Source: TMP-86 sp044226865 (GTDB taxonomy: Bacteria; Pseudomonadota; Gammaproteobacteria; Steroidobacterales; Steroidobacteraceae). Taken from it: a stretch of DNA of 64,000 bases. Each line of letters starts with the position of its first letter. Within the stretch, counting starts at the first letter, position 1. Under the pieces are notes generated by a model. That model saw only the letters and a list, made by a program, of their open reading frames with translations. It searched no databases and was not told the origin of the DNA. The stretch spans positions 34,348 to 98,347 of the forward strand of contig JBGAGE010000014.1 in NCBI GenBank assembly GCA_044226865.1, written 5' to 3'. The position numbers and the translations under genes were made by a program. Shown here piece by piece: positions 1-9,210 of the stretch.

Positions 1-168
1 TCTTAGGATGCGATCGGCCGCGCCGGGAATTTCGCGTGGCTTGTCGAGATCTTCGATGCGCACCAACCAACGGCCCGCTTGAGCGCGTGCGTCGAGGAAG
101 CTCGCTGCCGCCGCCAGCAGCGAGCCGAGGTGAAGATCACCGGTGGGCGAGGGCGCGAAACGCCCCAC
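1..168 (-). CDS. gluQ: Glutamyl-Q tRNA(Asp) synthetase, N-terminal part (cut by window edge)
   Basis: The 56 visible codons match the start of GluQ-RS, which attaches glutamate to queuosine in the anticodon of tRNA-Asp. The reading begins MGRFAPSPTGDLHLGSLL, containing the class I synthetase HIGH-like motif (HLGS), and continues through VRIEDLD and PREIPGA, both typical of this family. The start chosen is GTG at 168-166, just after the dksA stop at 181-179; no ATG is available. The dksA-gluQ pairing is common in gammaproteobacteria. The rest of the gene, including the KMSKS-like loop, lies outside the window. Confidence 0.9.
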   Translation of the reverse strand, partial: MGRFAPSPTGDLHLGSLLAAAASFLDARAQAGRWLVRIEDLDKPREIPGAADRILR

Positions 169-178
169 GTAGCCGGCT

Positions 179-1012
179 TCAGCGATAGCGGTCGTCGCGG
201 TCGCCGTACTGCTTTTCGCGGCGTTCGCGCCGTTCCTGCGCCTCCACCGACAAGGTGGCCACGGGACGGGCTTCCAGGCGCTTGATGCCGATTTCCTCGC
301 CTGTTTCGAGGCAGTAGCCGTAGCTGCCGTCCTCGATGCGCTTCAGCGCCTCGTCGATCTTGCGGATCAGCTTGCGCTCACGGTCGCGCGTGCGCAGCTC
401 GAGGCTGAATTCCTCTTCCTGCGTGGCGCGATCGTTGGGATCGGGGAAGTTCGCCGCCTCGTCCTTCATGTGCAGCACGGTGCGGTCCACCTCGACCATG
501 AGGTCGCGCTTCCAGTTCTGCAGGATGCGGCCGAAATGCTCCAGCTGCTCCTTGTTCATGTACTGTTCGCCGCGCTTGGAGATGTACGGCTTGACGTTGC
601 GCGGGCCGGCCAGGAGGCTGGCCGAGGAGGGGGCGTCGGCGTCGGCTTCCTCTTCCAGCGGCGCCGGGCGCGTGAACACCAGCGGACGCGGATCGAACTT
701 GATGTTGGCCGACTTTTCTTCCGCGCTCTTGGGAGCCACGGACTTCGCCGCCTTCGCGGGCGCCGCCGGCGCCGGCACCGGCTTCACGGGTGCCGCCTTG
801 GCCTTGGGCACGGCCTTCACGGCGGGAGTTTTCGCCGGCTCTTTTGCCGGCGCTTTGGCAATGGGTTTCGTCGCTTTCACTTTGACCTTGTGGGTTGAAC
901 TGGCTGCTGGGCGCGCGGCCTTCTTGGCCACCGATGTCTTGGGCGTGCCAGTCTTCTTCGCGGCGTTCTTTGCCGGTTTCTTGGCGACTTTGCTGGGCTT
1001 TTTCGTGGGCAT
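179..1012 (-). CDS. dksA: RNA polymerase-binding transcription factor DksA, zinc-less form with long basic N-terminus
   Basis: DksA binds the RNA polymerase secondary channel and works with ppGpp in the stringent response. The C-terminal 120 residues of this 277-aa protein align with E. coli DksA: the coiled-coil tip (FPDPNDRATQEEEF), the RDRERKLIRKI helix and the IGIKRLEARP turn. E. coli DksA has about 151 residues. The extra N-terminal 110-130 residues are a Lys/Ala/Pro-rich, histone-H1-like tract, as also seen in Xanthomonas-type DksA. The four zinc-ligand positions read C234, T237, S255 and A258, so the zinc finger cannot form; this resembles P. aeruginosa DksA2. The start ATG at 1012 follows a GGGAAGA ribosome site. 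gluQ follows immediately downstream. Confidence 0.95.
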   Translation of the reverse strand: MPTKKPSKVAKKPAKNAAKKTGTPKTSVAKKAARPAASSTHKVKVKATKPIAKAPAKEPAKTPAVKAVPKAKAAPVKPVPAPAAPAKAAKSVAPKSAEEKSANIKFDPRPLVFTRPAPLEEEADADAPSSASLLAGPRNVKPYISKRGEQYMNKEQLEHFGRILQNWKRDLMVEVDRTVLHMKDEAANFPDPNDRATQEEEFSLELRTRDRERKLIRKIDEALKRIEDGSYGYCLETGEEIGIKRLEARPVATLSVEAQERRERREKQYGDRDDRYR

Positions 1013-1122
1013 ATGGATCTTCCCGCCACTATCCTTTCGAGAGCGCGCGATTATACCGACGCCGGGCAGGCTGTACAGGGTTGCAGCAAGGGCTGTGCAA
1101 CCCACTGACGGGAAAGGGTAAT

Positions 1123-1509
1123 TTAGGGCAGGTCCACGCGCGGCGCGGGGCTCCAGCCGGGCAATTTGTGTTCCACGATGACGCTGGTGTAGATGCCGCC
1201 GCGCACGTTGAATTTGGCCGTGAGGCGCATGAATCGCGGCGCCGTGATGCCGGCGAGCTTGCCGAGAATTTCATTGCTCACGGCCTCGTGGAATGCGCCG
1301 CGGTCGCGGAACGACCAGATATAGAGCTTCAATGACTTCAGTTCCACGCACAGCCGGTCGGGCACGTACTCGAGATCGAGAGTGGCGAAATCCGGCTGCC
1401 CCGTCTTCGGACACAGGCAGCTGAACTCGGGGATCGTCATGCGGATGGTGTAGTCGCGTTCGGGCGCGGGATTGGGGAAGGTTTCGAGTTGGGTGCTGGG
1501 TTGGGTCAC
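1123..1509 (-). CDS. queF: NADPH-dependent 7-cyano-7-deazaguanine reductase (short QueF)
   Basis: QueF reduces the nitrile preQ0 to preQ1 in queuosine synthesis. At 128 aa this is the single-domain (YkvM-like) type rather than the long E. coli type. The catalytic motif SCLCPKTGQPDF carries the nucleophilic cysteine, and FHE provides the substrate-binding glutamate. The start is GTG at 1509, because no ATG precedes the conserved region. GluQ, encoded just downstream of dksA, acts on queuosine-modified tRNA-Asp, so two genes at this edge belong to queuosine biology. The gene diverges from smc. Confidence 0.95.
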   Translation of the reverse strand: MTQPSTQLETFPNPAPERDYTIRMTIPEFSCLCPKTGQPDFATLDLEYVPDRLCVELKSLKLYIWSFRDRGAFHEAVSNEILGKLAGITAPRFMRLTAKFNVRGGIYTSVIVEHKLPGWSPAPRVDLP

Positions 1510-1524
1510 GGCGGCGATCGGGGG

Positions 1525-1552
1525 TTTACGAAAGTGGCGTTTACTTTACACT
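1525..1552 (+). promoter_or_regulatory. Candidate sigma70-type promoter for smc
   Basis: TTTACG (1525-1530) and TACACT (1547-1552) are separated by 16 bp in the AT-richer gap between divergent queF and smc. Each hexamer matches consensus at four of six bases. The predicted start lies about 45 bp before the smc ATG. Confidence 0.4.
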
Positions 1553-1604
1553 AACTGGCTTGCCGCGCGTTCCGCGCCATTGAAACGAAGGTCCTCCAAC
1601 GCCC

Positions 1605-4600
1605 ATGCGCCTAGTCAAACTGAAAATTGCCGGATTCAAGTCGTTCGTGGATCCCACCACCGTGACTTTTCCGAGCAGTCTCACCGGCGTGGTAGGCCCC
1701 AATGGTTGCGGCAAGTCGAACATCATCGACGCGGTGCGCTGGGTGATGGGCGAAATTTCCGCCAAGCACCTGCGCGGCGATTCCATGGCCGATGTCATCT
1801 TCAACGGCTCCTCCTCGCGCAAGCCGCTGGGCAGCGCCTCGGTCGAACTGGTGTTCGACAACAGCGAGGGCAAGATCGGCGGACAGTACGCCAGCTACAA
1901 CGAAGTGGCGTTGCGCCGCATGGTGAGCCGCGACGGCCAGTCCGACTACTACATCAACGGCATCAAGGTGCGGCGCAAGGACATCACCCAGCTGTTCCTC
2001 GGCACGGGGCTCGGTTCGCGCAGCTACGCCATCATCGAGCAAGGCATGATCTCGCGCATCATCGAGGCCAAGCCAGATGACCTGCGCGCCTTCCTGGAAG
2101 AGGCCGCCGGCATCTCGCGCTACAAGGAGCGCCGCCGTGAAACCGAAAGCCGCATCTCCCACACGCGCGAGAACCTCGAGCGCCTGAACGACGTGCGCGA
2201 GGAAGTCGAGAAGCAGATCCGCCACCTGCAGCGCCAGGCGGCCACCGCGCGCCGCTACCAGGCGTTGAAGGAAGAGGAGCGCAAGCTGCATGCCGAACTC
2301 CTGGTGCTGCGCATGCAGTCGCTGGATGCCGAATCGGTGGCCATGGATGCGCAGGTGCAGGCCTGCGAAACCTCGCTGCAGTCGGTGCTCGCCGAACTGC
2401 GTGCGGTGGAAACCCAGATCGACCGCATCCGCATCGATCAATCCGCCAAGGGCGATGCGCTCGGCCTCATCCAGGGCCGCTATTACGAAGCCGGCGCGCA
2501 GGTCACGCGCATCGAGCAAAGCATCACGCATACGCGCGAACTGAGCCAGCGCCGCCAGGCCGAGCTCGCGCAATCCGAGCAGCAGCTGCAGGAATTGTCG
2601 CTGGTGGACGAGCGCGATCGCGCGCAGCTCGCCGAGCTCGCCGCACAGCTCGCGGAGATGCAACCGCAGAGCGAGGCCGCGCATGCGCTCGAGGACTCCA
2701 CCTCGCAGGAGCGTGACCATGCGGAGCAGGCGCTGGCGCAGTGGCAGCAGGGCTGGGATCAGCATTCCTCGCAGCTTGCGCAGGCGCAGCGCGAAACGCA
2801 GGTGGAGCGCGCACGCATCGAGCAGCTCGAAAACCTCGAGAGGCGCCTGTTGGGCCAGCGCGAGCGAATCGAATCCGAACTCGAGTCGCTGCGCGGCCAA
2901 CGGCCCGAGGTAGATCTCGAGACTCTCGCGGCGCGCGAGTCCGCGGCGCGCGAGTCCGGCCGCCAGGCCGAGCAGGAACTGCAGCAGCTGCTCGAGCAGC
3001 TGTCGCAGTCGCGCGAGCAGGAACGCCAGCGCACCGCCTCCCTCAATGCGTTGCGCACGCGCTGGCAGAATGCCAAGGGCTCGCAGGTGTCGATCGAGGC
3101 GCTGCAGCAGGCGGCGCTGGGCAAGGCCAGCGGCAAGGTGACGCAATGGCTGGCTTCGCAGGCGCTCGACCAGAAGCCGCGCCTGGCGCAGCAGCTGCGC
3201 GTGGAGCGCGGCTGGGAGCGCGCGGTCGAAACCGTGCTGGGATCTTATCTGCAGGCGGTTTGCGTGGATGGCCTGGATTCCGTTGCTGCCGTGCTCGACA
3301 GTTTCGATGGTGGCCATCTCGCCCTGGTGGTCAGTGGGCCGGCGTCCGCGGCGGCCCCGGGAGAATCACTGCTCGCCAAGGTGTCGGGGGCGACGGCGCT
3401 GCACGCCATGATGGCGCAGGTGCGCACCGCCGGCTCGCTGCGCGAGGCGTTGGAGCTGCGGCCGCGCCTGCAGGAAGGCGAGTCGGTGGTCACCCGCGAC
3501 GGCATCTGGCTGGGACGCGATTGGCTGCGATTGTCGAAGGACCAGGACGCCAGCGCCGGCATCATCGAACGCGAGGAATCGCTGCGCGAGACGCGCGCGG
3601 AAGTGTCGCGCCTGGCGGAGGAATTGCAGGCGCTGGAGCGCGCGGTCGAGCAGTCGCGCGACTCCGTGCGCGATCTCGAGGACCGCCGCGAACAGCTGCA
3701 GCAGACCGTGAACCGGCTGCACCGCGAGCACGTCGACCAGCGCGCGCAGTTCGAAGCCGCGCAGGCGCGCTCGCGCGATGCGGCACGGCGGCTGGAAACG
3801 CTCTCCACGCAGCTCACCGACGTGCAGGGCGAGGTGGCGCAGGCGGACGAGCAATTGCGCGCGGCGCGATCGCGCATGCAGTCCGCCATCGATTCGCTGG
3901 CCTCGCTCGAGCCCAAGCGGCAGGAATTGGAGGGCGAGCGCGACCGGTTGCGTGATGCGCTGAATGCCGCGCGCACGGCGGCGCAAGCGGCGCAGCAGCG
4001 TTCCCGCGAGATCGCGGTGCAGCTCGAATCACGCCGTTCCGCGCATGCCTCGCTGACCACCGCCCTGGAGCGCATCGAGCAGCAACTGCAGTCGGGGCGG
4101 CAGCGTCGTGACGACCTGGCCGCGCAGCTCGCGGACGGCGATGCGCCGCTCGTTCAATTGCAAGGGGAATTGGAGCAGGCGCTGCAGCATCGCGTCGAGG
4201 TGGAGGCGGAGCTGCGCGCGGCGCGCGTCGCCGTGGAGGAGCTCGACACCGAACTGCGGGAGCGCGATGCGGTACGGGTGAGTGCGGAAGGCCAGCTCGA
4301 GCAGACCCGCGCTGCGATGGAAGCCGCGCGGCTGGCGGCCCAGCAGGTGCGCGTGCGCCGCGAGGGCCTGGTGGAGCAGTTCAGCGCGACCCGTTTCGAA
4401 CTCGAGGCGGTCACCGCGCAGATGCCGGCGGAGGCGCAGATCGGCAACTGGGAAGCCCAGCTCAACGACACCACCGGCAAGATCGAGCGCCTCGGCCAGG
4501 TCAACCTGGCGGCCATCGACGAATTCAAGGAGCAGTCGGAGCGCAAGGAGTACCTGGACCGTCAGCTCAAGGACCTTACCGACGCGCTGGAAATGCTCGA

Positions 4601-5105
4601 ATCCGCCATGCGCAAGATCGACCGCGAGACGCGCACGCGTTTCCAGGACACCTTCGATCGGGTGAACGCGGGCCTGAAGGAAAAATTCCCGCGCCTGTTC
4701 GGTGGCGGACATGCCTACCTGGAGCTCGTGGGCGACGACTCGCTCGCGGCAGGGGTGTCGGTGATGGCGCGGCCGCCCGGCAAGCGCAATGCCACCATCA
4801 GCCAGCTGTCGGGTGGTGAGAAGGCATTGACCGCGGTGGCACTGGTATTCGCCATTTTCGACCTGAACCCCGCGCCGTTCTGCCTGCTCGACGAGGTCGA
4901 CGCGCCGCTGGATGAGAACAACGTGGGCCGCTTCTGCGACATCGTGCGCGAGATGTCGCGTTCCGTGCAGTTCATCTTCATCACGCACAACAAGACCACG
5001 ATGGAACTGGCTTCGCAGCTGGTCGGCGTCACCATGCATGAGCCCGGCGTGTCGCGCATGGTGGCGGTGGACGTGGATGAAGCGGTGCGCATGGCGGCAA
5101 GCTAG
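1605..5105 (+). CDS. smc: Chromosome segregation ATPase SMC
   Basis: SMC is the ATPase of the bacterial condensin; it forms rings with ScpA and ScpB, both encoded at 12.0-13.7 kb. The 1166-aa product has the full SMC plan: an N-terminal ATPase half with Walker A GPNGCGKS (residues 31-38), a long Gln/Glu/Arg-rich coiled coil, a hinge near residues 500-640, a second coiled coil, and a C-terminal half with the signature LSGGEKAL near residue 1067 and Walker B CLLDEVDAPLD. The length is normal for the family. ATG at 1605 directly precedes the conserved MRLVKLKIAGFKSF. zipA follows 12 bp downstream. Confidence 0.98.
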   Translation: MRLVKLKIAGFKSFVDPTTVTFPSSLTGVVGPNGCGKSNIIDAVRWVMGEISAKHLRGDSMADVIFNGSSSRKPLGSASVELVFDNSEGKIGGQYASYNEVALRRMVSRDGQSDYYINGIKVRRKDITQLFLGTGLGSRSYAIIEQGMISRIIEAKPDDLRAFLEEAAGISRYKERRRETESRISHTRENLERLNDVREEVEKQIRHLQRQAATARRYQALKEEERKLHAELLVLRMQSLDAESVAMDAQVQACETSLQSVLAELRAVETQIDRIRIDQSAKGDALGLIQGRYYEAGAQVTRIEQSITHTRELSQRRQAELAQSEQQLQELSLVDERDRAQLAELAAQLAEMQPQSEAAHALEDSTSQERDHAEQALAQWQQGWDQHSSQLAQAQRETQVERARIEQLENLERRLLGQRERIESELESLRGQRPEVDLETLAARESAARESGRQAEQELQQLLEQLSQSREQERQRTASLNALRTRWQNAKGSQVSIEALQQAALGKASGKVTQWLASQALDQKPRLAQQLRVERGWERAVETVLGSYLQAVCVDGLDSVAAVLDSFDGGHLALVVSGPASAAAPGESLLAKVSGATALHAMMAQVRTAGSLREALELRPRLQEGESVVTRDGIWLGRDWLRLSKDQDASAGIIEREESLRETRAEVSRLAEELQALERAVEQSRDSVRDLEDRREQLQQTVNRLHREHVDQRAQFEAAQARSRDAARRLETLSTQLTDVQGEVAQADEQLRAARSRMQSAIDSLASLEPKRQELEGERDRLRDALNAARTAAQAAQQRSREIAVQLESRRSAHASLTTALERIEQQLQSGRQRRDDLAAQLADGDAPLVQLQGELEQALQHRVEVEAELRAARVAVEELDTELRERDAVRVSAEGQLEQTRAAMEAARLAAQQVRVRREGLVEQFSATRFELEAVTAQMPAEAQIGNWEAQLNDTTGKIERLGQVNLAAIDEFKEQSERKEYLDRQLKDLTDALEMLESAMRKIDRETRTRFQDTFDRVNAGLKEKFPRLFGGGHAYLELVGDDSLAAGVSVMARPPGKRNATISQLSGGEKALTAVALVFAIFDLNPAPFCLLDEVDAPLDENNVGRFCDIVREMSRSVQFIFITHNKTTMELASQLVGVTMHEPGVSRMVAVDVDEAVRMAAS

Positions 5106-5117
5106 AAGGTTGCGACC

Positions 5118-6317
5118 TTGCCCGAGTTTCGCTGGATTTTGCTGGGATTGGGGCTGTTGCTGCTGGCGGGCATCTGGTGGTCGGGCCGCCGCGCGGCGTC
5201 GCAGGCGAGGGGCTCCTCGAGCCTGCGCGATGCCGAGGCGGCCGCTTCACGCGAGGCCACGGGCGCTCGCCTGAGCATGCCGGAGCCGGAGCTTCCCGAA
5301 CCGACGCTGCCCGTCACCTTCTCCGGAGCTGCGCCACGCGAACCAGCGATATCCCCGTACGAACCCCTGCGCATCCGCAGTGGCGCGGGTGTTGCCGGCG
5401 ATCGGGCGATGTCCATTCCGGTGCTCGAGCACCCGCACGAAGACTCGGGTGTCGTGCAGTTGGATGACGTGGACCTGCTGCGCAATGAGCAGGCGGATCA
5501 TTTCCGCGCGGAGCCCCTGCATGCCGATCCGCCGCGCCACGATCCTGTGGAAATATCGCTGGAAGGCGAACCTGCCGAGATCGCGCCGGATCTGGCCGAC
5601 ACCACCGATATGATCATGCCGGCGCCAGCACCTGCGCCGGCTGCGCCGCCTGTTCCTGCCTTCGCGCCCGAGCCTGCGCCGGCCCCCATCCCTGCCACCG
5701 CAACCGGTCCTGCGCCCGCACCCGCGATCACCGCATCGGCGCGCCCGGTGGAAACCGCCGCCCCCGCAACGCCGGAGTCACACCTGCGCAGCGGCCGGTT
5801 CGGGCGTGCGCGCGAAACGCGGCCGGCGCCACGCACGGACACCAGCGGTCGCTTTGCCCGCGTCAAGCCCGAGGGTCCGAAGCCCATCGAATTGCAGAAG
5901 ATCATCACCCTGCGCGTGCTGTGCATGACGGAGGGCGGTTGGCCCGGTGAGGATGTGGCTGCGGCGCTGGTCGGGTCCGACCTGGTTCATGGCCGCTTCG
6001 GCGTGTTCCACCGGCTGCATGCGGATGGCCGCTCCGTGCTCTACGTGGCGAGCCTGGTGGAGCCGGGGAGCTTCGATCCGGCGCTCATGCCCGAGCAGCG
6101 TTTTCCAGGATTGAGCATTTTCGCCGTGCTGCCGGGACCGCTGGAGCCGGTCGCGACGATGGACCTGCTCTACGGCACGGCACGCCAGCTGGCCACCGAC
6201 CTCGCCGGCATGATGCAGGACGAGCAGGGTAATCCGCTTTCGCCGCAACGCGCCGGGCAGCTGCGCGAGGAGGTCGTGATCTTCCAGCACCAGCTGCAGG
6301 CGGCTTCGGCGCCGTGA
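5118..6317 (+). CDS. zipA: Cell division protein ZipA
   Basis: ZipA is an inner-membrane protein that tethers FtsZ to the membrane in gammaproteobacteria. The sequence shows one N-terminal membrane segment (residues 5-22, WILLGLGLLLLAGIWW) followed by a basic SGRR. A Pro/Ala-rich linker (about 170-245) comes next, then a C-terminal ZipA domain from about residue 255 (ITLRVLCMTEGGWPGEDV) to the end, with the family pattern of an early short strand and a late DLAGMMQDEQG helix. The start is TTG at 5118, the only initiator close to the membrane segment. Its stop overlaps the ligA start by 4 bp, so the two are probably translationally coupled. Confidence 0.93.
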   Translation: MPEFRWILLGLGLLLLAGIWWSGRRAASQARGSSSLRDAEAAASREATGARLSMPEPELPEPTLPVTFSGAAPREPAISPYEPLRIRSGAGVAGDRAMSIPVLEHPHEDSGVVQLDDVDLLRNEQADHFRAEPLHADPPRHDPVEISLEGEPAEIAPDLADTTDMIMPAPAPAPAAPPVPAFAPEPAPAPIPATATGPAPAPAITASARPVETAAPATPESHLRSGRFGRARETRPAPRTDTSGRFARVKPEGPKPIELQKIITLRVLCMTEGGWPGEDVAAALVGSDLVHGRFGVFHRLHADGRSVLYVASLVEPGSFDPALMPEQRFPGLSIFAVLPGPLEPVATMDLLYGTARQLATDLAGMMQDEQGNPLSPQRAGQLREEVVIFQHQLQAASAP

Positions 6318-8347
6318 GCCCGAAGCGGGCCGAGTCCGCGGCGGCCAAGGTGGAATCCTTGCGCGAGCTGCTGCATCGCTACAATCACGCTTATCACGCG
6401 TTGGATGCTCCCGAGGTGTCCGATGCGCAGTACGACTCCCTGCTCGAACAGCTGCGGGTGCTCGAGCAACAGCACCCCGACCTGATCACCCCCGATTCGC
6501 CCACGCAACGCGTCGGCGCGGCTCCCCTGGCCGCTTTTGGCGCCGTGCGTCACCGCCTGCCGATGCTCTCGCTCGACAACGCCTTCAGCGAAGAGGTGGT
6601 ACGCGATTTCGACCGGCGGGTGAATGAGCGGCTGGGCATCACCGGTCCGGTTCGATACTCGGCCGAGCCCAAGCTCGACGGCCTTGCGGTGAGCGCCACG
6701 TACGAGGACGGGCGATTCGTACGCGGCGCGACCCGCGGCGATGGCGAAACCGGCGAGGACATCACCCAGAACCTGCGCACCATCGCGGCGCTCCCCTTGA
6801 AGCTGCGCGGCAGCGGACATCCACGCGTGCTGGAAGTGCGCGGCGAGGTGTTCATGCCCAAGGCGCGCTTCGAGAAATTCAACACGGCGGCGGCGGCGCG
6901 CGGCGAGAAGACTTTTGTCAATCCGCGCAACGCGGCCGCGGGGAGCCTGCGGCAATTGGATGCACGCATCACGGCGCAGCGGCCATTGGACATCTTCATC
7001 TACGGCACGGGCCATGTGGAGGAGGGGGAGCTGCCGCAGACGCATGGCGAGACGCTGCAATCCTTGCGCAGCTGGGGCTTCAAGATCTGCCCGGAATCGC
7101 GCATCGTCGATTCCATCGAGGAATGCCTGCGATTCTTCGCCGACATCGGTGCGCGCCGCGAGGCGCTGCCTTACCAGATCGACGGCGTGGTCTACAAGGT
7201 CGATGACTTCGAGTTGCGGCGGCGCCTGGGCTTCGTGGCGCGCGCGCCGCGCTGGGCCATCGCCCACAAGTTCCCCGCGGAAGAAGAGACCACGGTGGTG
7301 CGCGAGATCGAATTCCAGGTGGGACGCACCGGCGCGCTCACGCCGGTGGCGAGGCTTCAGCCGGTGTTCGTCGGCGGTGTCACCGTCAGCAATGCCACCC
7401 TGCACAACATGGACGAGGTGGAACGCAAGGACGTGCGCGTCGGCGACACGGTCGTGGTGCGTCGCGCGGGCGATGTGATTCCGGAAGTGGTGCGCGTGTT
7501 GTTGGAGACGCGGCCCGCGGGCACCCACCCCTTGCAATTGCCCTCATCCTGCCCGGTGTGCGGCTCCCCGGTAGTGCGCGACGAGGATGCCGCCGTCGCC
7601 CGTTGCACCGGTGGCAGGACCTGCCCGGCGCAGCGCAGCGAGGAGATCAAGCATTTTGCCTCGCGCCGCGCGCTCGACATCCAGGGCCTGGGCGACAAGC
7701 TCATCGAGCAGCTGTGCGCCACGGGCCTCGTGAAGTCGGCCGCGGACCTGTGGGACCTGAAGGCGGAGCAGCTCGGGGAGCTGGAGCGCATGGGCGAGAA
7801 ATCGGCGCACAAGCTAATCGGCGCCATCGCCGCGGCGCGCGCCACGACGCTGCCGCGCTTCCTGTATTCATTGGGGATACGCGACGTGGGCGAGGCCACG
7901 GCGCTGGCCCTGGCGCAGCATTTCGCGAGCCTGCCGGCGCTGCAGGAGGCCGATGAGGCCGCCGTCCAATTGGTCCCGGATGTGGGTCCGGTGGTGGCCC
8001 GCCATGTGGTGGCGTGGTTTGCGCAGGAGGAAAACCGGCGCTTGATCGAACGGCTGCTGGCGGCCGGCGTGCACTGGCCGGCCGTGACACGCGCAAGTCA
8101 CGCCGGTGCGCTGACCGGCAAGACCTTCGTGCTGACGGGTACCTTGAGCAGCATGACGCGCGAGCAGGCGCAGGCGGCGCTGCAGGAAGCCGGAGCCAAG
8201 GTGTCGGGTAGCGTGTCGGCCAAGACCAGTTACGTGGTGGCCGGTGCGGATGCGGGATCGAAGCTCAAGAAAGCCCAGGATCTCGGAGTGCCGGTCCTGG
8301 ACGAACCGGCACTCCTCGAATTGATCAGGACTTCTTCTCGATCTTAG
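6314..8347 (+). CDS. ligA: NAD-dependent DNA ligase LigA
   Basis: LigA seals nicks during replication and repair using NAD. The 677-aa protein has the domain Ia start (YNHAYHALDAPEVSDAQYD), the adenylation motif EPKLDG with lysine 120, an OB fold, a four-cysteine zinc finger (CPVCG then CTGGRTCPAQ, about 413-434), helix-hairpin-helix repeats and a C-terminal BRCT domain (from about 594, GKTFVLTGTLSSMTREQA). It begins with GTG at 6314, inside the end of zipA (GTGA overlap). The 3' end runs 23 bp into the convergent isomerase gene. Confidence 0.98.
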   Translation: MSPKRAESAAAKVESLRELLHRYNHAYHALDAPEVSDAQYDSLLEQLRVLEQQHPDLITPDSPTQRVGAAPLAAFGAVRHRLPMLSLDNAFSEEVVRDFDRRVNERLGITGPVRYSAEPKLDGLAVSATYEDGRFVRGATRGDGETGEDITQNLRTIAALPLKLRGSGHPRVLEVRGEVFMPKARFEKFNTAAAARGEKTFVNPRNAAAGSLRQLDARITAQRPLDIFIYGTGHVEEGELPQTHGETLQSLRSWGFKICPESRIVDSIEECLRFFADIGARREALPYQIDGVVYKVDDFELRRRLGFVARAPRWAIAHKFPAEEETTVVREIEFQVGRTGALTPVARLQPVFVGGVTVSNATLHNMDEVERKDVRVGDTVVVRRAGDVIPEVVRVLLETRPAGTHPLQLPSSCPVCGSPVVRDEDAAVARCTGGRTCPAQRSEEIKHFASRRALDIQGLGDKLIEQLCATGLVKSAADLWDLKAEQLGELERMGEKSAHKLIGAIAAARATTLPRFLYSLGIRDVGEATALALAQHFASLPALQEADEAAVQLVPDVGPVVARHVVAWFAQEENRRLIERLLAAGVHWPAVTRASHAGALTGKTFVLTGTLSSMTREQAQAALQEAGAKVSGSVSAKTSYVVAGADAGSKLKKAQDLGVPVLDEPALLELIRTSSRS

Positions 8348-9179
8348 CGGTCTTCTTCAGTTCATCGACGTAGGCCTGCAGCTTCTTCTGCAGCACGCGC
8401 TGCGCCAGCTGTTCCTTCACCTGCTCGAACGGTGGCGGGGTGACCTCGCGCGTCTCATCCAGCTTGATGATGTGCCAGCCGAAGGTGGTCTGCACCGGCG
8501 CATCCGTCATCTCGCCTTTCTTCAGGCCCTTCACGGCGTCCGCGAACGGCTTGACCATGCGTGCCGGGGAAAACCATCCCAGGTCGCCGCCGCGGTCCTT
8601 CGAGCCGTCCATGGAATTGGCCTTGGCCAAGGCGTCGAACTTGGCGCCGGCCTTGATCTGCTTGATGAGCTGCTCGGCAAGCTCCTTGGTGGCCACCAGG
8701 ATGTGACGGGCGTGATACTCGGTCTTGTCCATGCTGGTCAGTGCCGATTCATACTCCACGCGCAGTTCCTGCTCGGTAGGTTCCTTGCCCTTGAGGTACT
8801 TCTGCGATTCACCGTCGGCCAGCAACCGCAGGCGGGCCACGGCCAGCCGCGATGCCGTTTCGGGATCCTTGTCCACGCCGTTCTTGACGGCCTGGTTGGC
8901 GATGAGCTGCGTGTTGATCAGCTCATCCAGCACCTGCGCCTTCTGCTCGGTGGTCAGCTCGCCGGCTGCTTTGCCCGCCACGGATTTGGTGTAGAAATCG
9001 TAGATTTCCTGCGAGATCGGCGTGCCGTCCACCGTGGCGACCGCCGGGGCCGCGGGCTTGTCGGAGGCGGGAGTGCCGGTTGCCGTCGGCGCCGTGGAAG
9101 GTTTGCAGGCGGCGAGCAGCGCGGCGGCCGCGAGCAGGGTGCCGGCGCAGAACTTCGAGGAGGCGGAGATGGGAGTCAT
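8325..9179 (-). CDS. Parvulin-type peptidyl-prolyl isomerase lipoprotein
   Basis: This is a predicted lipid-anchored periplasmic foldase. The N-terminus has a signal peptide ending in a lipobox (LAAALLAAC). A SurA-like N-terminal helical region follows, with VATVDGTPISQEIYDFY at its start. The PpiC rotamase domain runs from about residue 155 and includes EYHARHILVATKELAEQL, DRGGDLGWF and QTTFGWHIIKLDE. The ATG at 9179 is preferred because the AAAGG ribosome site is 6 bp before it; an in-frame ATG at 9185 is too close. It resembles the PrsA/SurA-like lipoproteins found next to yciB and BolA genes in Xanthomonas relatives. The client proteins are unknown. Confidence 0.9.
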   Translation of the reverse strand: MTPISASSKFCAGTLLAAAALLAACKPSTAPTATGTPASDKPAAPAVATVDGTPISQEIYDFYTKSVAGKAAGELTTEQKAQVLDELINTQLIANQAVKNGVDKDPETASRLAVARLRLLADGESQKYLKGKEPTEQELRVEYESALTSMDKTEYHARHILVATKELAEQLIKQIKAGAKFDALAKANSMDGSKDRGGDLGWFSPARMVKPFADAVKGLKKGEMTDAPVQTTFGWHIIKLDETREVTPPPFEQVKEQLAQRVLQKKLQAYVDELKKTAKIEKKS

Positions 9180-9210
9180 GGTCATCCTTTGGCAAAAAGA
9201 GTCGGGAAGT

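Noticed and set aside
336..1121. Long plus-strand frames opposite dksA
   Set aside because: They are antisense mirrors of a Lys/Ala-rich coding region at high GC and show only Ala/Gly/Ser/Arg strings with no family motif.
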